12,448 bases of DNA from Thermoplasmata archaeon (GTDB lineage Archaea; Thermoplasmatota; Thermoplasmata; Thermoplasmatales; Thermoplasmataceae). Made by a program: the position numbers and the translations under genes. Under the pieces are notes generated by a model. It did no database searches. It saw nothing but the letters and a program-made list of their open reading frames with translations, and had not been told where the DNA came from. Below, in pieces: positions 1 through 6,182 of the stretch (position 1 is its first letter; each line of letters starts with the position of its first letter). The stretch is from the NCBI GenBank assembly GCA_021827885.1, contig JAKAUD010000108.1, positions 1 to 12,448 on the forward strand, read 5' to 3'.

Positions 1-70
1 CGGAAAGGGGATCACCAAGAGATTCAATTTCTTTATACCATTCAGGGAAACTGGACTGCAGCAGATTCAT
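1..70 (-). CDS. possible 5' end of a gene running off the left edge
   Basis: An ATG at 70 on the minus strand opens a frame of 23 codons to the window edge without a stop (beginning MNLLQSSFPEWYKEIE). Composition looks protein-like, but the stretch is far too short to identify. The frame is closed by a TGA 12 bases before this ATG, so no upstream start exists in frame. A TTAAATA-like sequence at about 148-154 (minus) could be a promoter element. No convincing ribosome site is seen. Function unknown; it could also be chance. Confidence 0.25.
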   Translation of the reverse strand, partial: MNLLQSSFPEWYKEIESLGDPLS

Positions 71-200
71 GCATATTGATCATGAGGTCATGAAAAAGGG
101 TTTCGGTGGAGGTTTTTGGAAATCCTCACATATTATTTGGGGAATGGCGTATTTAACCTTGGATATGCGTTTAAGGTTCTACCTCTGGCTCACTCCAAAA

Positions 201-1298
201 CTATCTTAGCCCCATTTTTCTGGCATATGCCGAGGCTTCTTCTATTTTTTCTAACAGCATTCTTTGTTTTCGTTTTTCCCTAACTTTTGCCACTCTCTTC
301 AATATAGCTGACTTTTCAATGTAAGTATGCTTCATGAACTCGTTAAAATCTAAGAAGGGTCGTTTGCAATGCGGGCAGATATATGAAACCGAGAATCTCT
401 GAAAAATATACTCACTGCGGCATCTCGGGCACCTCGTGGGGCGATTTTTCCTTGTCACCCACTCATGCTCACACCAGGTGCATACCATTCTGAGAGGTAA
501 CATGTTTTTCTCGCCGTTATAAAATTTCTTTGAATCACCTGTTGGAGGCTTTAATTCCTGGAATTCCTCAGTGTGATGTATTTTTTGGTGGCAGTTCTTA
601 CATACAAGAATAGTTTTCTCCGGAAAATACGATACATGATGAATCTGAGCTTCTTCACATCCACGGATATCCAAAAAACCTCTGCACGTTTCTAAAAGCC
701 CCTCTTCCAGTATGATCGTGCCGCACACAGCACAGAATTTCTTGGATGTGTTAATTTCACTGGCCAGAAGTCTCTTTATATACACCTCTCTGCAACGATC
801 CGAACAGAAAAAACCAGGGGCATTAAATCTGCGTCCGCATTGATCGTTATGGCATTTTCCTTCCTGATCAACGAAGCTCAGCATTCCGTCTCTGAAGACA
901 AAGACTGGTATTTCGAATCGTTTACTGAGATATTCGTCTGTGAATTCACTCATGTCGAAAGTTAGTTCTCCAGGTTCAAATTCTTCATAAAAAGAGATTC
1001 TCTTTGCGATTCCGTTCTCACCAAGGAGTTCAAAGTGAGATAGGATAGAGAGCCACAAATTCTCATCAACCTCCTTTGGAAACCAGTAAATCAAAGGTTT
1101 GGGATCTATCCATATAGGAACCTCATTTGTGCCTCTGAAATCTGCATAAAAGGTAACATCTCCAGACTTATAGCAAAACAAGTTTGGATTATTTTTCATC
1201 TCAATATACCCAATTCTCTCCAGACGTTCAGCAATGTCCTTTACGATCCTGAACGTCGAATTGGGAATGTGTTTACCAAACTTATCTTGCTGAATCAT
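201..1298 (-). CDS. HNH-like multi-zinc-finger protein
   Basis: A 365-residue protein with four Cys/His clusters in its C-terminal 60%. C149/C154 with C165/C169 (FFCSDRCR) resembles an FCS/TRASH-type treble clef. C189xxC192, the paired H220-H221, and C233xxC236-H237 with H241 have the layout of an HNH endonuclease fold (CxxC, HH, LVCKNCHQKIHH). C273xxC276 with C290xxC293 is a zinc ribbon with the CxxC-HEW pattern. C308xxC311 with H324 is a C2H finger lacking an obvious fourth ligand. The first 140 residues are unrecognised, and the C-terminus is basic and probably helical. The gene starts 4 bases after the recombinase stop, with GGAGGGGTGG upstream, so the two are probably co-transcribed. By family knowledge HNH/zinc-finger proteins of mobile elements nick or bind DNA. 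Whether this one cuts is inference: it could be only a DNA-binding partner. Confidence 0.72.
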   Translation of the reverse strand: MIQQDKFGKHIPNSTFRIVKDIAERLERIGYIEMKNNPNLFCYKSGDVTFYADFRGTNEVPIWIDPKPLIYWFPKEVDENLWLSILSHFELLGENGIAKRISFYEEFEPGELTFDMSEFTDEYLSKRFEIPVFVFRDGMLSFVDQEGKCHNDQCGRRFNAPGFFCSDRCREVYIKRLLASEINTSKKFCAVCGTIILEEGLLETCRGFLDIRGCEEAQIHHVSYFPEKTILVCKNCHQKIHHTEEFQELKPPTGDSKKFYNGEKNMLPLRMVCTWCEHEWVTRKNRPTRCPRCRSEYIFQRFSVSYICPHCKRPFLDFNEFMKHTYIEKSAILKRVAKVREKRKQRMLLEKIEEASAYARKMGLR

Positions 1299-1302
1299 TC
1301 TT

Positions 1303-1902
1303 CTAAATCCACCCCTCCACCCATTTCCTCATTTCCTTCCTATCATTCTCCTCAAAAGGAATGTTCAGGTAATGCTCATACTGGGTTGTAGTGGTGTGCC
1401 CCTGGCTCAAGGCAATCTGCAATGCCTTGTCGGGATAGTAGAACACAAGCCATGACTCCCAGGTCTTCCTGAAGGCCTTGTTGTTGACTGGATTGCCCTC
1501 CAGGGTTCGCATCGATAGCCTCCTGATCTTCATGTCCAGGGCGGGCAGGTCCGGCAAGGGATGGGAAACCTGGAACAAATCGGGCAGCAGGGTTTTTCCC
1601 ATATCCGATAATCTGATTGCCCGTTCTCTCTGCTTTGCCTTGACCTTCAGCATGGACCCGCGGGGAAGGTGGATGAACTTGCCATCAAACCAGTCCGGAT
1701 TCTCCCTAAGTCTCTGGAGCTCGGCGTACCTCATCCCCGTGAGGAGCAGGGAGGTGCATATCTTCCTGGTGCACGGATCCATGGCCTCCCTTATGGTCTC
1801 GAATTCAGAAGGCCTGAGTATTCTCACCTGGAACTTTTCAGAAGATCTTACTATGGCTCTCAACGTGCTGTTAAGTCCATGATAAAACTTAACGTTTTTC
1901 AT
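1303..1902 (-). CDS. small tyrosine recombinase (SSV-like integrase, catalytic domain only)
   Basis: A 199-residue tyrosine recombinase. R58 lies in the box I motif LLLTGMRYAEL. A lysine-rich beta-hairpin candidate is at 86-90 (KVKAK). K142xxR145 (NKAFRK) replaces the usual HxxR, as in SSV-type archaeal integrases. H169 is in LSQGHT, and Y178 is the probable nucleophile, 9 residues after the histidine. Only about 50 residues precede box I, so the N-terminal core-binding domain of full-length integrases (about 300 residues) is missing or very reduced. The ATG at 1902 is preceded by GGAG at 7 bases and by a TTTAAATA box at 1943-1950, giving a leader of roughly 17 bases. It probably catalyses site-specific integration, excision or dimer resolution of a mobile element, and the HNH protein follows it immediately. 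No tRNA or att duplication is visible, so whether an element is integrated here is unknown. Confidence 0.88.
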   Translation of the reverse strand: MKNVKFYHGLNSTLRAIVRSSEKFQVRILRPSEFETIREAMDPCTRKICTSLLLTGMRYAELQRLRENPDWFDGKFIHLPRGSMLKVKAKQRERAIRLSDMGKTLLPDLFQVSHPLPDLPALDMKIRRLSMRTLEGNPVNNKAFRKTWESWLVFYYPDKALQIALSQGHTTTTQYEHYLNIPFEENDRKEMRKWVEGWI

Positions 1903-1942
1903 ATCTCTTCTCCAGGGCGACCACGCGGATCCGGATGATGTG

Positions 1943-1950
1943 TATTTAAA
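1943..1950 (-). promoter_or_regulatory. TATA box of the recombinase operon
   Basis: TTTAAATA on the minus strand, 41 bases upstream of the recombinase ATG. Transcription would start near 1918-1920. The large inverted repeat at 1954-1980 begins three bases upstream of the box, over the expected BRE, so a protein bound there could block TFB/TBP. Confidence 0.6.
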
Positions 1951-1953
1951 CCC

Positions 1954-1980
1954 AGTTAAGTTTTACTCTAAAACTTAACT
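1954..1980. repeat. 12-bp perfect inverted repeat, candidate operator or recombinase site
   Basis: Arms AGTTAAGTTTTA (1954-1965) and TAAAACTTAACT (1969-1980) are perfect complements separated by CTC. An 11-base copy of the right arm (TAAAACTTAAC) recurs at 1883-1893, inside codons 4-7 of the recombinase. The 8-bp palindrome ACTTAAGT overlaps at 1978-1985. Position next to the recombinase TATA box suggests autoregulation. Inverted arms of this length also resemble recombinase core sites, although a 3-base spacer is shorter than usual for tyrosine recombinases. Confidence 0.7.
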
Positions 1981-1987
1981 TAAGTGG

Positions 1988-2008
1988 TTGGGGAAATTTG
2001 ATCCCCAA
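1988..2008. repeat. 7-bp inverted repeat in the divergent promoter region
   Basis: TTGGGGA (1988-1994) and TCCCCAA (2002-2008) flank AATTTGA. It lies just upstream of the plus-strand TATA box at 2013-2023 and could be an operator for the 128-residue protein gene. Confidence 0.5.
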
Positions 2009-2012
2009 TAGA

Positions 2013-2023
2013 TTTATTTATAT
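2013..2023 (+). promoter_or_regulatory. TATA box of the 128-residue protein gene
   Basis: TTTATTTATAT on the plus strand, about 30-40 bases before the ATG at 2053. Initiation would fall near 2040, giving a leader of roughly 10-15 bases, consistent with a nearly leaderless archaeal mRNA. Confidence 0.5.
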
Positions 2024-2052
2024 TTTAGATGAAGATAAACAAATGAACAGAG

Positions 2053-2439
2053 ATGGGTAATCCAGAATCGGTAGCTCGGTATTTTTCTAAAAAAGGGTTG
2101 CAGTGGTCAAGATACGGCTCATTAGAACAATATGTGAAGCAAGTTGGGAGAGACGCCATAGCGGACGATTTCAGAAACGACCCAGAATTTGAAACGGTTT
2201 GTGAGTATGCCAAACAAGTAGGAGAACTTCAGCTTCGATCAGATATTACTAAGTCAGTAGAAGATCTCGCAGGCTTGGTGTTCGGCATCCCGTTTGTAGG
2301 AGCTCTCGATGTCATAATCGGGGCAATTGAGGATGCCTGTGGACATAAATTTCTTGCTGGTAGATTAATAAAGGGCGGGATCTTGATTTTAACGGCGGCT
2401 GCAATCGCCTCGGCGTTCTCTGGCAGCAAAAAGAAGTAA
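2053..2439 (+). CDS. hypothetical protein with hydrophobic C-terminal half
   Basis: A 128-residue protein of unknown function. Residues 1-70 are charged and probably helical. Residues about 72-92 (LAGLVFGIPFVGALDVIIGA) and 103-122 (RLIKGGILILTAAAIASAFS) are hydrophobic, and the tail is SGSKKK. This suggests a membrane-associated protein or a hairpin of two membrane segments. The frame is closed by a TGA at 2044-2046, so the ATG at 2053 is the first possible start; its ribosome site is weak, fitting a near-leaderless mRNA. It is divergent from the recombinase and shares the repeat-rich intergenic region with it, so it probably belongs to the same mobile element. No family was recognised. Confidence 0.65.
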   Translation: MGNPESVARYFSKKGLQWSRYGSLEQYVKQVGRDAIADDFRNDPEFETVCEYAKQVGELQLRSDITKSVEDLAGLVFGIPFVGALDVIIGAIEDACGHKFLAGRLIKGGILILTAAAIASAFSGSKKK

Positions 2440-2877
2440 GGTTTTCTCATGTTGTCAGTAAATGATCCCCGAGAGTGTAAAGCGATTACCAGACAGAAGT
2501 TACTCCGTTGATGGACTGTCTGCAATTGGATCGTAATAATAACGATTATTATCTCCCGTCAATTTATAATTCGTAGGACAGCTTTACGGTCCACGGGCAG
2601 TAATCACATCATTGTGCCATATTTTCATTTCGCAAGCAGTCGTCTAGCACATAGAAAACATGGAAACCATCATTACCACGTGATTAATCCTATGAATCAT
2701 ACATGGCATGGACCAAATTGTGGCCATAATTTATGTTACATCATAACCGTCATTCGCCGAATCATCTAAAAATCCTTTCATTTCGGGCGTGGAGAGAAAA
2801 ATGTGTAACCTGTTTCGTAGGCTCTCGAGTGTGGGATCCCAGCTGAGCTCAGGGGAAAAAATTCGGCGATTGATGAA
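2440..2877. other. 438-base stretch without a convincing gene
   Basis: No ORF here has both protein-like composition and a ribosome site. There is an AT-rich inverted repeat, TAATAAT (2534-2540) with ATTATTA (2545-2551) around AACG. TCGCCGAAT (2754-2762) recurs inverted as ATTCGGCGA at 2861-2869. A 16-codon ORF on the minus strand starts just outside the second of these. The stretch may hold the 3' ends of the two convergent transcripts that flank it, or decayed sequence. Confidence 0.4.
2534..2551. repeat. 7-bp inverted repeat with 4-base loop
   Basis: TAATAAT and ATTATTA flank AACG. It lies about 95 bases after the stop of the 128-residue protein gene. It could be a weak hairpin in the 3' region, but AT-rich repeats of this size also arise by chance. 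Confidence 0.3.
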
Positions 2878-3000
2878 TCAGATTATCCCAATGCCAAGGA
2901 GTATGAGGAAAAGTCCACCAAGCATTCCTACCATACTGATGTATTTTATAATATCTATCCTGTCAGAGTGCCTATACATAGTCCTGCCATGATAAGTCAT
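2878..3000 (-). CDS. 40-residue single-span membrane protein
   Basis: A small ORF whose ATG shares one base with the stop of the gene before it (TAATG at 2998-3002), the classic arrangement for translational coupling. The N-terminal half is polar and basic (MTYHGRTMYRHSDR). Residues about 21-40 are a continuous hydrophobic segment rich in Gly, Leu and Ile, ending GIGII right at the stop. The layout fits a single transmembrane helix with the N-terminus exposed. It is probably made with the 91-residue membrane protein and may be its partner. Function unknown. Confidence 0.55.
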   Translation of the reverse strand: MTYHGRTMYRHSDRIDIIKYISMVGMLGGLFLILLGIGII

Positions 3001-3275
3001 TATAAATCTTTTTCCTGTTCCTCACGATGGAGATACACCGCAGCAAATCCCGTAAATGCTGCAGTTCCAAACCATACTTCAGCAGCCGATAATTTTGTCA
3101 GCTCAAACAATTCAATAATACCACTTGCAGCAGGTATTGAGAACACCTCGAATGCAGCAAGCAAAGACAGAAAAGATAATCCTCCAAGGACATGTTTTAG
3201 CTTGAGGTGGAACGCATCGTCAGCTCTCCTCAGCTTCCCTGCGGGAGTCTTCTTATTGCGTTTTACTGTACTCAT
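3000..3275 (-). CDS. 91-residue small membrane protein
   Basis: A hypothetical protein with a basic N-terminus (KRNKKTPAGKLRR), then hydrophobic stretches at about 29-54 and 64-81, and a charged tail (HREEQEKDL). This predicts two membrane segments. The ATG at 3275 has a strong ribosome site, AAGGAGGAG, with about 7 bases spacing, and a good TATA box upstream at 3340-3347. A second small membrane-protein ORF starts on its last base. No family was recognised. The pair resembles accessory membrane genes of archaeal viruses or integrated elements, but this is inference from size and neighbourhood. Confidence 0.65.
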   Translation of the reverse strand: MSTVKRNKKTPAGKLRRADDAFHLKLKHVLGGLSFLSLLAAFEVFSIPAASGIIELFELTKLSAAEVWFGTAAFTGFAAVYLHREEQEKDL

Positions 3276-3339
3276 CCCTTCTCCTCCTTAGTTTTATCCT
3301 GTGTTTTTCCTTTTTCAAATTGATCTTTTCAAACTCCGG

Positions 3340-3347
3340 TATTTAAA
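3340..3347 (-). promoter_or_regulatory. TATA box of the small membrane protein operon
   Basis: TTTAAATA on the minus strand, 65 bases upstream of the ATG at 3275. Transcription would start near 3315, leaving a leader of about 40 bases that ends in a strong GGAGGAG ribosome site. Confidence 0.6.
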
Positions 3348-3421
3348 GCAGCCAGAAAATCGACCCTGAATCTCCCTTTGATTCATGTATATATAATAAT
3401 AGGATAGGAGAGCAGCCGCCG

Positions 3422-3482
3422 CGGCATGACATTCTCCTCTCCGGATATCCCATTCCCTGTAATTTCCGGCGGTGTCATGCCG
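3422..3482. repeat. 10-bp inverted repeat plus third motif copy
   Basis: CGGCATGACA (3422-3431) and TGTCATGCCG (3473-3482) are perfect inverted arms 41 bases apart. The core GCATGACAT is repeated again in direct orientation at 3500-3508, next to the stop of the ATPase remnant. Three copies within 90 bases suggest a protein-binding cluster. A plus-strand TATATATAA sequence lies just to the left (about 3390-3398). Alternatively the arms form a 3' hairpin of the ATPase transcript. Confidence 0.5.
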
Positions 3483-3507
3483 GTGTTACATGGGTCTTTG
3501 CATGACA

Positions 3508-4568
3508 TCATTTCTTCTCATCCCTGCCCGGATCATGATCACCCTCATTCCCGGGCTTCTTCTCAAGCTCCTTTGCCGTCATCTCTGCAAGATGTTCTAT
3601 CATCCGCTTCATTTCGGGAGTTATCTTCTCACCCTTCCGTATCAGCTTCGAGGCCATGAGGTCGAAGATCTCCTCCTTTGTCATGCCAGGTCTTGCGGGA
3701 GTGTTCATGGGATCCAGCGGATCCTCTTCCTGTTTCACCTCGGCAATATCCCTGCCGGTGTTCACATAACCCTCGCAGTTCGGGCAGACCGTCCTCTTTG
3801 CCCCTCCCGTATATGTCCATTCGTAGCCGCAGTGCCTGCACTTCACCCTTGTGCCTGTGGGTTCCTTCTCCTCCATCTCAGCCACGTACACGCGGTGATC
3901 GCAGTTTGGACATCTTGCAACCGCCCTGTGGCCGGAATAATCCCACTCGTATCCGCACTCGTCGCACTGGACCCTGACAGCAGGTCTTCCGTTCTTCATT
4001 ACAAGGTTGCCGCCGTCAAGCAGTTCCAGCTCCTCCTGGAATTCTTTGAACCTGGATTCCATGTATTCCTTCTTCTTTGCCTCGTATTTCTCCCACAGAT
4101 CCTTGGAGGGCAGCTGGAACTTCACCATCTTCACGACTATCTCCGAAATTCCTCTGCGGATCCTGGGAAACTTTGCAAGCGGATGCTCCGGATCGAATGC
4201 GTTACGCGAGAGCAGCTTCATCTTCATGAGGCCCTGAACATCGGTCGACTCGAATCTTATGTGAACAAGCTTCCTTGACTGCCGCTCAATGAACGTCTCA
4301 TCAGGTACAGTGATGAATGTGAGAATCTGTTTGTACCTGAATCCCTGAGTCAGCATCCCGAACACACGTGCGGACATCTCCTGCCAGAGCCTTGCATTGA
4401 TCCCCAGGCCTGCATCGTCGAACACTATCACTGATCCTGGAGGAAGGCCTGAATTGACAAGTGACAGGAATTCCTTCACGGTGAAAACGATCCTGTCGAC
4501 GGAGAAGCCTGGATCGATCCTTTCTGCCAGCCTTATGGATGACAGGGATTTTCCGGAGCCGGTGTCGT
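3508..4568 (-). pseudogene. Zot-like P-loop ATPase with two zinc ribbons, 5' end missing
   Basis: The longest conventional frame starts at a GTG at 4479, but the same frame continues upstream and encodes DTGSGKSLSSIRLAERIDPG. That is a Walker A motif, which the GTG start would exclude. Counting from the GTG, Walker B is VIVFDDAG (residues 17-24) and an arginine-rich sensor-like segment follows (GFRYKQILTFITVPDE). Two tandem zinc ribbons of the pattern CxxCGYEWxYxG...CPNC follow (C172/C175/C190/C193 and C214/C217/C232/C235), then an acidic and lysine-rich tail. The frame meets a TAA at 4591-4593, no start codon precedes the Walker A, and the glycine expected before DTGSGKS is absent. The gene has therefore lost its N-terminus and promoter at about 4567. 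Intact relatives are DNA-translocating or packaging/morphogenesis-type ATPases of archaeal mobile elements. A shorter product from the GTG would lack nucleotide binding. Family assignment is by motif pattern only. Confidence 0.7.
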
Positions 4569-4797
4569 GTTCGGAACCATCTACCTTATATTAAGCGTGG
4601 GGCTCGCAAAATCTGTTAACATCTTCTATCTGCTTGGAGTAATCTTTCCCTTCGCGGGTGCGACACTGGCTATAATCAGGCTACATCTTTACGGGTTCGA
4701 GGTGTTTTCTGTAATAAACATAGGGTTCGATGTCTTTGTGGTGCCAGCGTGTGCGTTCTTATTCATAAAATATAGAAGAGGTAGGATCATTGAATAA
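4567..4797 (+). CDS. membrane protein fragment beginning at the junction
   Basis: A 76-residue frame with hydrophobic stretches at about 4-30 and 43-68 (GFDVFVVPACAFLFIKY) and a basic end (YRRGRIIE). The only start codon is a GTG at 4567, with no ribosome site, lying inside the Walker A region of the ATPase remnant on the other strand. Two coding regions cannot naturally share that point, so this is probably the C-terminal part of a longer membrane protein whose beginning was lost. Its end overlaps the next small ORF by 8 bases. Function unknown. Confidence 0.4.
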   Translation: MFGTIYLILSVGLAKSVNIFYLLGVIFPFAGATLAIIRLHLYGFEVFSVINIGFDVFVVPACAFLFIKYRRGRIIE

Positions 4798-4915
4798 TTT
4801 ATCAGAGGAAACAGGAAAGATCAAACGACATGTAATATGTGCTTGCGGAGCAACCAAAGAATGCAACAATGATGTTGGACCTGTGAAGGCATCAGGTTAT
4901 TTGGCAGCACTATGA
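4790..4915 (+). CDS. possible 41-residue Cys-containing peptide
   Basis: A TTG start at 4790 is preceded by GAGGTAGG at a suitable distance and overlaps the end of the membrane protein frame by 8 bases. The product has three cysteines in CxC(5)C arrangement (CACGATKEC) after a basic segment (KIKRHVI). The ribosome site of the next gene begins right after its stop. The cysteines could bind a metal. The short length and TTG start leave real doubt; it might be a truncated gene. Confidence 0.4.
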   Translation: MNNLSEETGKIKRHVICACGATKECNNDVGPVKASGYLAAL

Positions 4916-4929
4916 AAGGAGAGTAAATT

Positions 4930-5397
4930 ATGGAACTATCGCAAGATGAGGCGAATAACCTAATAATGATCGAAAAGAAGAGAAATGGAAACCAGTCATA
5001 CATGTTTCCTTCCCCGGGTACCCATACTGTTGTGCCTCTCCTGTCGCTGGATGGAACTATTGAATTCACTCTAAACTTCTATCACGCAATCAAAAAGCGA
5101 AACAAGATCCAAGCGGCCGAACTCTATGAAAAAGGAGTATTGCTACTGAGGATGTGTATAGGAGGAAAAAATCATATCAACCCACAAGGAAGTGCACCTC
5201 TATCTTTATTCTCGGCCCTGGAAGGGCGGGACACTGGAGAAAATCACCTCCATTACTATGTTGAAGGATGGGGAACCAGCTGGTCTATCCCACTGGACAT
5301 TGACCCGAACCTATTTTATCCTTTGACTCGTTTATCATACTATTTTATGGACCTATGCCATGTAGTTGATAAGCCAGTTATGATTGGAGGTCTATGA
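4930..5397 (+). CDS. DUF6978-like protein
   Basis: A 155-residue protein beginning MELSQDEANNLIMIEKKRNG. It has a conserved-looking beta-rich core with FTLNFYHA, a helix (IKKRNKIQAAELYEKGV), and a His-rich segment with HYYVEGW around residue 110. The opening, size and pairing with a DUF1828 gene resemble the DUF6978 family, but this is from memory and not a search. The ATG has AAAGGAGAG upstream at good spacing. Its TGA overlaps the next start (ATGATGG), so the two proteins are probably made in similar amounts and may form a complex. No catalytic motif and no membrane segment are visible; it is likely cytoplasmic. Function unknown. Confidence 0.65.
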   Translation: MELSQDEANNLIMIEKKRNGNQSYMFPSPGTHTVVPLLSLDGTIEFTLNFYHAIKKRNKIQAAELYEKGVLLLRMCIGGKNHINPQGSAPLSLFSALEGRDTGENHLHYYVEGWGTSWSIPLDIDPNLFYPLTRLSYYFMDLCHVVDKPVMIGGL

Positions 5398-6167
5398 TGG
5401 AAGTATCCACTGTCGCTTTGATGATTGACGAATATGCAAAATGGCTCAGAAGCAGGGTTGAAATTAAAAAGATAAACGAAACCGATTATGTTGAAATTAC
5501 TACTCCTTTTCTAGATCGGGACAACGATACAATCCAGCTTTTCATGAAAGAGACAGAGGATAAAAAAATCCTTCTTTCCGATGGAGGGGACACAATCTCA
5601 GAGCTTGAGACAATCGGAATTGATGTTTCGAGAGGAAGGAGAAAGGAACTTGTGGAAACAATACTCAGACAGAATGGTGCTAAGTTGGATAATTCCGAGA
5701 TTGCAGTCATTACTACCTATGAAAATTTCCCAATTGCCAAGAACAATATAATACGTGCAATTCTTGCTATTAATGACCTGTATTACCTGACCTCCAGGAC
5801 CGTTTCGACAGTCTTCAAGGAAGAGGTAGAGGAATTCCTGCAGAAGAACGAGATCCGGTATTCCACGGGGTTTGGGCTGATCGGTAGAAGTGGCCTCTAC
5901 CAGCCATTTCATTTCCTAATACAGTCAGCTCACCGTGACATCGTGATGCAGGCAATAGGCAGGCCGATAAGGCAGTGGATATCCCTTTTCATAATGTCCT
6001 GGAGTGATGTAGCGGCTCTCAGGGGCCATGATACGGTGTCATTTGGTGTGCTCAATGATGAAGCTGTCAGCGTCGATGAGAGCCTGATAATGGCTATGAA
6101 AACCTATGATATCAGACCCTTTCTGTGGTCAAAAAAGGAAGTGTTGCTTGCTGAGATCAGAGGATAG
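5394..6167 (+). CDS. DUF1828-DUF1829 protein
   Basis: A 257-residue protein. Residues about 15-105 match the DUF1828 pattern: YVEITTPFLDRDNDTIQLF, then ILLSDGGDTISELETIGIDV and a basic helix. Residues about 160-255 match DUF1829, the domain that usually accompanies it (PFHFLIQ, later SFGVLNDE). The function of both domains is, to my knowledge, not established; they are often found in phage and defence contexts. Two ATGs are adjacent at 5394 and 5397. The ribosome site GGAGGT ends at 5391, leaving 2 bases before the first ATG and 5 before the second, so 5397 is the likelier start and the overlap with the previous stop is then one base. The conserved acidic residues in FLDRDND and SDGGD are candidate active-site residues, by inference. 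Confidence 0.72.
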   Translation: MMEVSTVALMIDEYAKWLRSRVEIKKINETDYVEITTPFLDRDNDTIQLFMKETEDKKILLSDGGDTISELETIGIDVSRGRRKELVETILRQNGAKLDNSEIAVITTYENFPIAKNNIIRAILAINDLYYLTSRTVSTVFKEEVEEFLQKNEIRYSTGFGLIGRSGLYQPFHFLIQSAHRDIVMQAIGRPIRQWISLFIMSWSDVAALRGHDTVSFGVLNDEAVSVDESLIMAMKTYDIRPFLWSKKEVLLAEIRG

Positions 6168-6182
6168 CGATGTGGGCAGATT

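Noticed and set aside
1478..1938. Two plus-strand ORFs over the recombinase gene
   Set aside because: They are antisense to a gene with complete recombinase motifs and have no ribosome sites.
2754..2869. 9-bp inverted repeat TCGCCGAAT/ATTCGGCGA as ends of an insertion sequence
   Set aside because: The 98 bases between hold no transposase or miniature-element features, and no flanking target duplication is seen.
2789..2992. 67-residue plus-strand ORF
   Set aside because: GTG start without ribosome site, odd composition, and its second half is antisense to the better-supported 40-residue membrane protein.
3472..4278. 268-residue plus-strand ORF
   Set aside because: It is the antisense shadow of the ATPase remnant, whose Walker and zinc-ribbon motifs are on the minus strand; the product is rich in Cys, His and Leu without any pattern.
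4700..4715. ATCTTTACGGGTTCGAGG as a possible tRNA T-arm
   Set aside because: No acceptor, D or anticodon stems can be found around it, and it lies in the membrane protein frame.
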